This document shows, piece after piece, positions 23,555 to 34,854 of a stretch of 64,000 bases of DNA. The notes under the pieces are model-generated. The model searched no databases and was not told the origin of the DNA. It worked only from the letters and a program-made list of their open reading frames with translations. Numbering within the stretch: position 1 is the stretch's first letter; every line of letters begins with the position of its first letter. Source of the stretch: Topomyia yanbarensis (Eukaryota > Arthropoda > Insecta > Diptera > Culicidae); contig NC_080671.1 in the NCBI RefSeq assembly GCF_030247195.1, forward strand, positions 7,361,879 through 7,425,878. The letters run 5' to 3'. Position numbers and translations under genes: made by a program.

Positions 23555-23960
23555 GAGCTCTTGAAATTCTCTGTGGCGCGCTCAAATAAATTCGCCACCG
23601 CGCGCGCCCCAGGGTCGCTGTGGTGTATTCACTGGCGTGTGATCTTTGGTTTGTTTTCGTCTTACAAGCGGCAGTGCGGGTGAGATCGATTTAGTTTGCA
23701 CAAGTTGTTGCGTTGTGTTGTGTGGATGGTGGTGGCTTATTTCAAGCTTATATGATTTTCTACTGAAGATTTCATACAAGTTGCTTGGTAAAGCTAACGA
23801 GTTTATAGAGTGTTGTTACATTACCGTGGGAAACCTGAAGTATTCGAGCCTAGGGGCAAACAAGGAAAACGTTTTACGTATCAATATATCGGCTGGTATA
23901 AACAAAGTTTTATAATGATCTGTAGCATCAGATTACTCGTATAACAGATGTAAGACGGGA
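23555..23960 (+). repeat. left arm of a 400-bp inverted repeat pair
   Basis: Matches 27925-28335 in reverse complement over about 400 bp, from AATTCTCTGTGGCGCGCTCA through TGTGATCTTTGGTTTG, GTGGATGGTGGTGGCTTATT and GATTTTCTACTGAAGATTTC to an ACTCGTATAA end. The minus-strand frame of about 65 codons is present in both arms, but its N-terminus is AT-rich filler, so it is probably not a gene. Confidence 0.8.
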
Positions 23961-26900
23961 TTTGTACATCCACATTAGGACCAGCCTATTTTTTGTTCAA
24001 CTGAATAACTCAATGGTAAGTTAACTTATTTCGATTGCGAATTTGTCGACGCCAAAAAGTAAAGTGATCCATTACAAGTAATGTCCTGGTATTACACACG
24101 TTTTCGATTATTATCACACGCAGGCATTGTAATTCTCTCACACTCACGCGAGAAGAGGTTTATCCGATGTCCAACTTTTCCAAAATAAAGTCCACATAAA
24201 ACAAGATAAATTTCACGAGAATTCACATTGTTACTTGTTTTTTTTCTGTAGCGCGTTATTAACAATAATAACGTGCCAATTTAGAAGCGCTTCTATTTGA
24301 CCAGTACAGTGCTTTCAAGGGGTTACAGCACTGTAGATATTTTAAAACATTTATTTACTGGTGTTTAGGATGCTGAAAATGATATTCCAAAAAATGAATC
24401 GCGAAAACAATAAATAAATATTCAAATTTTTCGCAACGCCTCTTATGTATATCCCGAGTATACCGAAAACGTTAACCGTGTTTTTCTCGAAATAATTTTT
24501 TTGTAACTCGAACAAATGATTTTTGATCAGCCAAAAATTTTTACAGCATGTTCAAGATTACTTTCTCCAGCGATGTACGTGGGATTTAATTTTTTCATTG
24601 CATAATTTTTTAATAAGCAATTTTGTGTCGATTTTTAACACATTTTCAGCATTTTTCGACTAAAAAATGTGCCATTTCGCGAAAAATCAAGACACAGAAA
24701 AAATCTTACGTACGCCGCTTGCTGTCGTTCTAAGAAGTTTAAAAAGCTTTGGTTTTTGGCTCTGGATCAAAAGTTCCGGCCGTGGACCCCTTCCAAAAAA
24801 ACTCCCCGACGGGAAAGTGCTGCACAACCGCCATCTTGTGATGAAATTACTCGAATAAATTATTTTTTTGCAATTCATTACTTATGTTATATATCTCATT
24901 AACCCTCCGGAAGTCACGCTTATGGCCCACAGAACGAGCAGCCGCTGATGCCGATTTCGCTAGATATTTAGAGCAGCGTGCACTGCCGGAAAGTTAAACA
25001 AGATCTCGATTCATCTCATTATTGCATCAAGATAAATTCCAGAAATATGCCTATTTTTCGTGCTCTATAGTGGTATAACCCCTCAATAATTAGTTCTGGA
25101 ATCTTTTGACGGCATTTTTCTTCTGTGCCATCATTTAAATAAATTAGTTGGTTTTCTCTCGAATTTCAACGCGAGATAATAAGAGAGAGAATTAAAATTA
25201 AAACCTAACATGTTCGGGTACGAGTTTAGCAAAGAAGTTCAAAATGGCAAATCCACCATCTTTGCAGTACATACTAAATTGTTCTAAGGAACGTTTATCT
25301 GTTTACCGTGATTTTATAATTTGTAAAACTTATAATATTAAGTTTATGTATCAGAGGATGTTTATGACCTCACCGAATAAAAATCTTCTTGTGTAAACCT
25401 TGAAGTTATAGTTGATTTCGTGACGTGAGGATGTGCTTTTGTTTTCATTTCGATCCGAAAAAGGAATACGTTCTACGTTTATCCCAAAAATTAACGTAAA
25501 CTTCGTATTCTATACATATATTAATCAATTCACCTGTAAGTATTCATACATACACTTCGAATCGAGTACACTTCCGTGATTTTTATTCTTAGTCCAATTA
25601 GGTGATTCAAATTTTCTGATAAACAGAAATATTGGATTTTATTCACGATGAAATAAGTTTTTATGGATATTTAGTAATATTATATCAGACAATACTAATT
25701 ATCATCAACATATTCCATTTTCTTCTCAAAATTTATCAATTTCGAATGCTCTAGTAATGCTAACAAAGTAAGTACGTAATAGTTTAATAGTTCTGCACGG
25801 TGTGAGTCGCGTTTTAGTCATGCTTGGGTCAGTAAAAGCCAAATATTTTAGGCTTTTTTGGCTATTTTCGAGCGACGTAGCGATACAAAAAAATATTTCG
25901 TTCTAATTCTAATATAATTTTTTTGAAAATCTACACTTGTACTGCATTACAACGATAGCATTAGTTAGACTAACAATATAGTGCAATAAAAGCAGAATGT
26001 TGAAAGTTGTACTACGTGGCTTATGAACTGCCCTTGAATTTTAATTGCAAATATGGGAAATCGTTCAACGTATCTTTGGTATGTGTGCAAAGAACTAGAA
26101 TATTTGAGTGAAAATTCTGCTAAAAAATCGATGAAAAGTTCTATGGGCGATGTCAATATATTAAACGAAAGCTTTTAATCCCAAAAATGATAATAAATAA
26201 ATGAAATTGTTTATTAACCAATTTATGTATGTGAAACTTCTTGTACCATTACCACTACCATGTATCATTAATGCAGCCATTGCTAATTACGGTTCCTATG
26301 GGACACGCAACTATAGATACATTAGCTCAACTATATGTGCAAGGGAGCTCAAAATTCAACGCAATTTTTTTTCAACTGTTTTTTGAGCTAATTTCCAAGC
26401 TTGCAATTGGAACTTTTCATTGTTCCTAGCAGTGTTGGGAAAATCATTATCAATAAAAGTTTATTCCAGGTTCATTCGCGAATCTATCTTTCCCAGAACA
26501 TTTCCAAACAAAAATCTGTGAAACCAAACATCGCATCCGAATGTATAATTCTTGAGACAAATATTCAATGATTCTTAGCATCGAAGTTCGCACGCGAACT
26601 TCTGCCTCAGTGAAACTCTTGAAAGAATGTTCGCCTAAAGCAACATCGAAAAAGAGACATTCGGAAGCGAAAACGCTTTTAGTGATGCTTTGCACATCAC
26701 ATTGAAAATATGATTGTATATGAAACTTTCATACTCGGTCATACAAACAACGGATTGTTAAGAACCGGCCTCCATACCAGAATTTGCCTTTTTCCATATG
26801 TATATTTTGACAACATACCATTCAAGCACCATTTTAATTCTTTCCCATTTTAATTCTGTCGATTGATGAAAAGTTTTTTTCACACTATGGCGGCTTCTGA

Positions 26901-27924
26901 AGAAAGCTTCGTTGATACTAAAGTAGCCTGACGCTTTATCCCTTGAGCTATCGCCGTAATATTGTAGAACGTAGTTTTTTATATCATGTTAATCTACAGG
27001 TTTTTGGAATCTTTGGAAATCCCTCGGAAATCCCTTGTTCGAATATCGTGCAAGATGTTTTCATAAGGCGAACTTTTTTCTATATTTTCGTTGTTATAAA
27101 AGTTCGCAAGCGATCTTTTCTTCTTCAATCCAATATTTTTTTTGCTTGAACCGAATAATGTTTCCAAACATCGGCACTCTTGAAGTTCACTGACGATTTT
27201 TTCCGTAGCGATATTTTATATCAGTGAACTTTTCATTAGAAAATCGGCGATGAAAAGATTCTGTTGTGAACATTGATATTTTGATATTTTCATAACACTG
27301 GTTCCTAGCACCTTTTTGATAAAACACTTCATTCAAGAAATTTATAATGAGGAATAATTTATCACACAAAAATCGCTTGTTTAAACTTGAGGAAACACCT
27401 TACTTGTTACTTGAAAATACGAAAATTCCATAGATATTGACAGAGATTCCGACAGATACTACCTAACTAATACTTTGTTTTGCTGTTGATATTACGTGCA
27501 ATGCATCCATGCATTATAATTACGGTCTAAAATACTAACTGACGCAAAAATCTAGAATACGTATAATAAACATTGTTGCTGCTGACCCATTTATAACATC
27601 CTTTTATGGAACACAAGATTCATTGTTTATTTAAAATAAGCGTGAACACTAGTGGCCTTTTTTCTTGACCCCGAAACTGAGCCAATTTATTTCGCTCATT
27701 GACGCGCAGAATCCCCTTCCTAGCTCCCATGCTCTTGAAACATTCGCTTTCGCCTGCTGTTTAAACGATCTTCACGCAAAATAATAGACAAATGAACAAA
27801 TGAATAACGGGCGTACGCTCAATTGTGATGCTGTATGTAAATTATTTATCACCACAAGCGTATACCTAATTTTACTGAATATGTCAAGCCTGTCGACGAA
27901 ATCTAAGATTTTGTTTTAAACTTG
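23961..27924. other. 4-kb AT-rich interval between inverted repeat arms
   Basis: No coding gene is recognised. Bases 26100-26420 are homologous to the MITE at 33841-34315 (AAAAATCGATGAA, TTATTAACCAATTTATGTAT, GTGCAAGGGAGC boxes) but have lost its terminal TAGGGT motifs. GAAGTTCGCACGCGAACTTC (26584-26603) is a short palindrome. Frames of 60-90 codons lack domains. Confidence 0.4.
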
Positions 27925-28335
27925 TAGGATTAAGTTATAATAAAACTATTAATACTTATAATACGAGTTTGCATATCAGGTGCCACTGGTCATTATGAAA
28001 CTCTCTATACGATGATACGTAAAAAGTTTTCCCAATTTGCTCCGAGGACCGAGTACTTTTAGTTTTGCAGGTAGTGTAACAATACTTCATAAACTCGTTC
28101 GCTTTACCAAGCAATTTGTATGAAATCTTCAGTAGAAAATCATATAAGCTTGAAATAAGCCACCACCATCCACACAACACAACGCAACAACCTGTGCAAA
28201 TCAAATCAAACTCACCCGCACTGCCGCTTGTAAGACGAAAACAAACCAAAGATCACATGCCAGTGAATACACGCCAGCGAATACACCACAGCGCGCGCGG
28301 TTGTGGCTTTATCTGAGCGCGCCACAGAGAATTAA
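27925..28335 (-). repeat. right arm of a 400-bp inverted repeat pair
   Basis: Inverted copy of 23555-23960, roughly 85-90% alike by eye, with a small indel in the CACAGCGCGCGCGG part. See the left arm. Confidence 0.8.
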
Positions 28336-29732
28336 AAGAGCAAGAGAGCACGGTTATCTCGCACCCAACTACCTCAACACCAGCGCACAATTAAAATCGG
28401 TCTATACAGCTCCGAAAGAAAGAGCGTTCTGCTTTTTTCTGTGGTGTGTGATCATTGAATCCTCTGTGTAGGCATCACACTTACGCGCCAGTGCATCACT
28501 AGGGTGAAATGCCATCACTGGCTGAAAGGACAAGTTTCTATTAAGGGCATAACATAAACTTGTAGCACCGCGAAAGAAGAACCTATCTCATTTAAAACAG
28601 GTTTTACATGCTCCTTGAACCCCACAGTTTTGATGAAAAATTTGTTTTGGAGTGGAACGAAATCCAAAAAAGCCGGACATTAATATTAGCGACGAAACTA
28701 TTACTTATAGTACTTCGATGTCGTCAGGAAGTTTTTTTTGAGCTATTTAATATGATGGTGGCAAATTGTAATTCAGATGAAAAACATAACTTTTTCATTT
28801 ATTGCTGTAACGGTAGAATGTCTATGGAACGGTTGTAGAGGATCTTATTTTTAAAAACTCAGAATCAAAATGTCAAATGCTGCACGCTTACCTCACTCCT
28901 CACCTAGTTACTGCCAAAGACGAATCACCTTATAACTCTAAGCACCTTGGTTTTGAAAAGTTGTAGATGCTTCAACAAGCCAGATTTTTGCGGAGCATTC
29001 CAACTCGCTATCTCTTCTCTTTAAGGATTTATGTCGGATTTTTGGACTTTTTCACTCTAACTTTAAGGGGCCTATAAAACCTAAAGTTGCAGCTAATGTT
29101 TTTGCTTAACTATCATAGGCTAATTTATTGACGATACTGAATTTTTGAAAAAACAGTTCTTTCTGACAAGAACCAGCATTGGAGTTAACGTTTCCGACAG
29201 CTGCACTGTCGGTAATAATTCAACAGTTCACAGAGTCATCTGTGATGAACTGACATCATTATATGGTGCAATGGGAATGTAAAAGATGTAAAAAAATCAA
29301 CAGCTGTAAAGTAAGCACTTCATTTTTCGACTTTTGCTCAGCTTTTCGGGATATTTGACCACTGTGCGCTAGGGAGAAAGTGGGACATTAATGTGCTGAT
29401 GTATGTTATTTAAACATTAATTCATCGTACTAAAGCCTCACAACGTCCACTTTCTTCATGCCTTTGGAGTATTACAAATAACACGGTGCTATAGTGATTT
29501 TGTACTTTTCAAGGGACTTAGGCTGTAGATCTCATCAAATACAATACAAAATAATATTTGAAAATTACTGTATACCCTCAAAATCTTCATTTATGGCCAA
29601 AAATTTTCGTATTTTCCAACACATTCGCCGCTAAAAGATTTTCTACGAGGTTTTTAACCGATTTTCATTTTCTGTGTTCTGTAAAGAAGAAGAAAGAACC
29701 TTTCCAACGGTATGCTATGTTATAGGGTAAAT
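28336..29732. other. non-coding; carries one CCACTGTG transposon-like end
   Basis: No gene is recognised. Bases 29356-29369 (TTTGACCACTGTG) match the outer end of the foldback at 30651-32820, but a matching left end was not found upstream. Confidence 0.35.
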
Positions 29733-30200
29733 GTACTATAATTCGCCCCCCTAAAACATTTGTTTGCGGAAAAACTTTAAATTTCAACAATTTTGAATTG
29801 CTCTAACTAATTTTATTTTATCATTCTCATCACGTATCATATAGTATCCAATAATCCTGTATAAAAGTGATTTAAAACATTAAATTAACGAAAAAATAAC
29901 AATATTCTAAATCAAGATGTGTTTCAATTTTCGTCCCCCTAAATTTAATCTCTTGCTTTATTCTTCGCCCCCGTGCGCCCACGCACAATTTCACGACTTC
30001 TATCATGCTACAATATCACAGAATTGGTAATAGAGAAAAGATTAGACAAATCCAGATTATATTTTCAAAAACTAACTATCAAACAAATAATACGTTAACT
30101 TACAAACTCTTGTATTTATAGTCTTGTTATGTTGTGTTGTGTTGCGCAACGATCGAGAAGCACTCCAAATCCGTTCGTTCGCTAGCGTGTACGAATAGCA

Positions 30201-30277
30201 CTGACCATAATCGCATATTTGTCCCGTTTTCTATAGGATTTCCTATCTTTATGGGACTGATTTGCGATCATGGGCAG
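30201..30277. mobile_element. 77-bp MITE with 4-bp target duplication (copy 2)
   Basis: Ends CTGACCATAATCGC and GCGATCATGGGCAG are flanked by AGCA at 30197-30200 and 30278-30281. Related to the copy at 11347-11427. Confidence 0.75.
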
Positions 30278-30503
30278 AGCATGCCTAGCGCTCTTCATCG
30301 TTCGCGCCCGGGTGAAGCAAAATCTCGAGCGGGAATGCTCGCGAGAAACCCAAGCTTTCATCTAGTATGTAGGGCATATCCAGGAAGCTTGTCTCGCAAA
30401 GTCTCGTGTGCTTTGTTATCTCGCAAGCGAGAAGTGCGTTGAAGAGCACACGCGAGTGTGGATGCACGAAGAGCATGGACTACTAATGGCATATTCATTT
30501 TTG

Positions 30504-30581
30504 ACACCGGTGTAGTCGGTGCTACACTCATTCAAACTTGGGTGTAATCAGTCTATCTCTTTCTTTGCACTACACCGGTGT
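30504..30581. repeat. pair of ACACCGGTGT palindromes in an imperfect hairpin
   Basis: ACACCGGTGT occurs at 30504-30513 and 30572-30581. GGTGCTACAC next to the first is inverted relative to GTGTAGCACC overlapping the second. It could be a very small palindromic MITE. Confidence 0.45.
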
Positions 30582-30650
30582 AGCACCAAGAAAAAAGCGA
30601 AAACGCCATAAGAGTGTTCTTGATATTTCGCGCGAACAAGGAAGGCGATG

Positions 30651-32820
30651 CACAGTGGTCCAAAACGCGAAAAACGTGATCGTTTTGAATAACTTCGAAA
30701 TGGTTAGTTATAGCGATTTACTATCTTGGGAAGAATTTATGACAATGAGACGCCCCATCTTTATAAGTCAAAAGTTTGATGATTAATCCTCCTATAAGTG
30801 AGATTCAAAATTTATTTCTCATATAATTAGAGATAGCGAATTGGTGTATTCTGCAAAGTTGTAGTAAATTCTTCTACAAGAAACTTTACTGAAGGTAGTA
30901 ATAGTCTATCTTTAATATTCTTTGAGATATTGAGCATTATTAGAGGAAACACCGAAAATATCAATTTTTTTATTATAACTTCTTTCCAAGATTTTTTGGA
31001 AGTTCAAAATGTTCTACAAAACTATCACAATTGATGAAATACAAAATTTCGGTGAAGGAAGCAACTTAATATGTTGAGCAGATTCTGAGATATTCACGAT
31101 TTTTAGTCGAAAAATGGCCTACTTTGTACTCAAATAATTCATGAACGGGCAAAAACGGGCAAACCACTCTATATGTATTTGAAAGTACAAGAAAGATTCT
31201 GCAAGATTCTGTATGAATCACTTGTATCCGGTTGTATCCATGGCTCTGGTAGCTGGATTTAAAGAATATCATTTATTAGTCTAAAATATTGATACGAAAC
31301 ATATTCGGTAAAACTGTTGAGATAAAGTGGTGGTACCTTCGGCAAAGTGTCGGGGAATATTCTTCTTAGAAACATTGCCGAAGACACCAGTTTGCCACCT
31401 TTACTAGTTTCTTAGATATGGTGCAATATTTATGAAAAGCCTACTAAAAGCGATTCATTCGGTAATCGCGCACGCTTTGATTACTTGTTTAGCATTGTCA
31501 CTGTATAGCGTTACGTCAGTTGTTGTTTATTGGATCGAATGATTTGTATTTGCAGTAATCGCGATGGTGGATAATAAACAAATTTTTAAAAGGCTTTCTT
31601 TCATATAACAATACAAATTCAACTGTCAAGTCGTTCATAGCAAACGTAAACGGTTTGCTTATATTAATGTTACAAGCCCTGGTACTACATTCTATTGTGG
31701 AACTTGACCTTCTGTGTTGACGAACTTTGCAAACGATTTCAGAGCTAATACACAACCTACTTATACTTAAAATCGTTCTTTGTTAGGATTCGACTATATG
31801 GCTCATAAGACAACGCATTACTCTCTGTACCACCGAACAATGCACTGTATCTAAAAACAAGTCAAGACAGAAAGCTGCTGTCTTCGACAATGTCTCTTGT
31901 GAGAACATTCCACATAGAATGCCGAACATAGTCCCACTCTTCAGTTCACCGAATATGTAACGCTATACAGTGACAATGCTAAACAAGTAATCAAAGCATG
32001 CGCGATTACCGAATGAATCGCTTTTAGTAGGCTTTCCATAAATATTGCACCATATCTAAGAAACTAGTAAAGGTGGCAAACTGATGTCTTCGGCAATGTT
32101 TCTAAGAAGAATATTCCCCGACACTTTGCCGAAGGTACCACCACTTTATCTCAACAGTTTTACCGAATATGTTTCGTATCAATATTTTAGACTAATAAAT
32201 TATATTCTTTAAATCCAGCTACCAGAGCCATGGATACAACCGGATACAAGTGATTCATACAGAATCTTGCAGAATCTTTCTTGTACTTTCAAATACATAT
32301 AGAGTGGTTTGCCCGTTTTTGCCCGTTCATGAATTATTTGAGTGCAAAGTAGGCCATTTTTCGACTAAAAATCGTGAATATCTCAGAATCTGCTCAACAT
32401 ATTAAGTTGCTTCCTTCACCGAAATTTTGTATTTCATCAATTGTGATAGTTTTGTAGAACATTTTGAACTTCCAAAAAATCTTGGAAAGAAGTTATAATG
32501 AAAAAATTGATTTTTTCGGTATTTCCTCTAATAATGCTTTATATCTCAAAGAATATTAAAGATAGACTATTACTACCTGCAGTAAAGTTTCTTGTAGAAG
32601 AATTTACTACAACTTTGCAGAATACACTAATTCGCTATCTCTAATTATATGAGAAATAAATTTTGAATCTCACTTATAGGAGGATTAATCATCAAACTTT
32701 TGACTTATAAAGATGGAGCGTCTCATTGTCATAAATTCTTCCGAAGATAGTAAATCGCTATAACTAACCATTTCGAAGTTATTCAAAACGATCACGTTTT
32801 TCGCGTTTTGGACCACTGTG
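30651..32820. mobile_element. 2170-bp foldback element, CACAGTG ends, CGATG target duplication
   Basis: Left arm 30651-31514 and right arm 31957-32820 are inverted copies of equal length (864 bp) with about 14 mismatches seen by eye, separated by a 442-bp unique centre. The outer ends read CACAGTGGTCCAAAACGCGA, and the 5-bp sequence CGATG flanks both sides (30646-30650, 32821-32825). The heptamer-like CACAGTG plus a 5-bp duplication fits the Transib superfamily. No transposase frame is present, so it is non-autonomous. A 68-codon frame at 32685-32891 and its partner at 30538-30786 only read through the arm ends. Confidence 0.9.
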
Positions 32821-32825
32821 CGATG

Positions 32826-33430
32826 TACGCGACAACTAATGAGAATAGCAACGTGCAAAAACGAACAAACCATTCGATAACTAAATAGCATTACTAGAAA
32901 AATACTCTAAATGCTAGAAAAATCAAGACACCCCATGGCTTCTCACTACATTTTCGTAACTGCACAGGATTAAAAATTTATTTGCTTCCGGTTTTGCAGC
33001 AGATGCATAAATTAATATGTCAAGCATATGTTTTAAAAATCATTTTGGAATTATCAACTGATATTCTTTATGTAAATCATGAATGAAACAGATATATTTT
33101 TTGGTAGCTGACTTGGAGCAAGAATTTCAATTTCTTTCAAATATTTCGAATATGCCCAAAATGACTACAGATGCTCACTTAAATTAAAAGGATATACAGT
33201 AGATACAAAAATCGAAACAATAACTATTCTTTTGTCTTTCTTATCGTTATACACAAAACTACTCCATGTGCAATGGAATACCCAATACACTTGAGACAAT
33301 TATACGTAGAGCGGCAGTATAAGTTCTTATGAATGCTTTTCCAAATTATTATAAATTTCCAAGCAGTAGAACCAACATTATAGCGTATTTCACTATTCCC
33401 TAATGAGGACCCGGGTATATACTAGAAACT
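32826..33430. other. AT-rich spacer, nothing recognised
   Basis: No ORF of note and no repeat end found. Confidence 0.4.
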
Positions 33431-33438
33431 TTGCATGT

Positions 33439-33825
33439 GATTATCTCGAAATAATGTTTTTCCAAAAACGCCTTTGCTGTGACTATGATTGCCGAAAATG
33501 TTTTCAACCGATGCCAAATTTCTTTTTTTAAATTGTTTGTAATTTAACTGTCGTGTCCTTGAATGATTCCATTTTTTCGTCAAAATTTTCATATCAATGT
33601 TATGAATTTCTTAAAAAAAATCTCAGTGATAATAGAAAAATAGTGAATTTTTTGAAAAAATCGTCCCCGTTCGCAAAAATAAAAAAATTACAATGCATAG
33701 TTCAAGGACACCACCAGTGCCTGTACTTATGATTTTTTTTGTTTTTATGTTTTCAATTAAGCTGTTATACAGCAATCGTAGTCACGGCAAATCTCTTAGA
33801 GAAAACGCGCTTTTGTGGAAATGGT
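33439..33825. repeat. imperfect palindromic element, about 390 bp
   Basis: TTTGCTGTGACTATGATTGC (33473-33492) pairs with GCAATCGTAGTCACGGCAAA (33772-33791), and GTGTCCTTGA (33553-33562) pairs with TCAAGGACAC (33702-33711). Two nested inverted pairs imply an old foldback MITE. Ends are not sharply defined. Confidence 0.55.
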
Positions 33826-33840
33826 TATAACTTCGACAAT

Positions 33841-34315
33841 TAGGGTGGATGTACCAATAGTCGCATACTCAAAGAAAACATTTGCTAAAAATCGATGAAT
33901 AGACCTTTGGGCAATGTTAATACATTAAACGAAAGGTTTCAATCCCTACTATATAGGAAAAATATAAAGATTGTTTAATAACCAATTTATGTATTCAAAA
34001 CCGCTTGTACCACTATAGGAACACATGTACCAATAGTGGTGCAATCGCTAAATTCTGGTCCTATTGTTGTCTTATGGGACTCACAACTATAGGTACACTA
34101 TGTCAACTACAGGTGCAAGGGAGCACCTATTCAAAATTCAAAGAACATCAATTTTTTAAAAGTTTTTTGAGCAAATTTCAAGGATACCAGTTTTATTGTG
34201 CGATTTTAGTGCGATGAATCGATAAAAAAAATTGTTGATGGTTGGTACCTTAGTTAGGCGTATAACCCACTACTGAAACTATTGGTGCATCTCAACTATA
34301 GGAGCACCCACCCTA
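33841..34315. mobile_element. 475-bp MITE with TAGGGTGG ends
   Basis: Left end TAGGGTGGATGTACCAATAG; right end reverse complement TAGGGTGGGTGCTCCTATAG. Inside, subterminal copies of a TACCAATAGT / ACTATAGGTAC motif repeat in both orientations (about 34010-34040, 34085-34100, 34270-34300). A diverged copy without ends lies at 26100-26420. Non-coding. Confidence 0.75.
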
Positions 34316-34854
34316 TTAATATTTATTCATGTTCACAAGTGGGTTTTGCAAAATAGACATTGTACTACGCTAGACGTATAATAAGTATTTGATATAAATA
34401 TGGCTACATACCTTCATAAAATTTCAAATTTTTCCCTTTTGTCCTGCACCTCAATATATAAAACCGCTTAATCACAGACAGAAACTACGTTGTATTTGTT
34501 TTCATTAAGGCTTTCCAAACGAATTAATTTTTGGCTTGTTTCTCTATAAACTATTAAAAAATGAATGGAGAGGTTGTATTTTGATAGGTTTTGTCTTCCT
34601 TACAGAGAAAGCCTAGAAACCTGCTCGGTGCTGTTTAGAATCCGCATATCATGAATATACATTCGTAAAACATCAAACATTACGTTTGTAAAAGGTTTTC
34701 TAATTATTATTGATATAGTTTAATTGAATTGTTAATAACATATTTTAGAAATCGAAAACAACTGCGCTGGATTCAAAGATAGATTGCAGAATCTGATTAT
34801 CTTCACTGCAACTGAATAGAGAGAGAGAAGTCTTGGGGCGCTCTTATTTTTCCA
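34316..34854. other. AT-rich spacer, nothing recognised
   Basis: No gene or clear repeat end. Confidence 0.35.

Noticed and set aside
30651..32820. Assembly or chimeric-read artefact explaining the palindrome
   Set aside because: The arms differ at about 14 positions, a unique centre separates them, and CGATG flanks both ends, all of which favour a real insertion. It cannot be fully excluded without reads.
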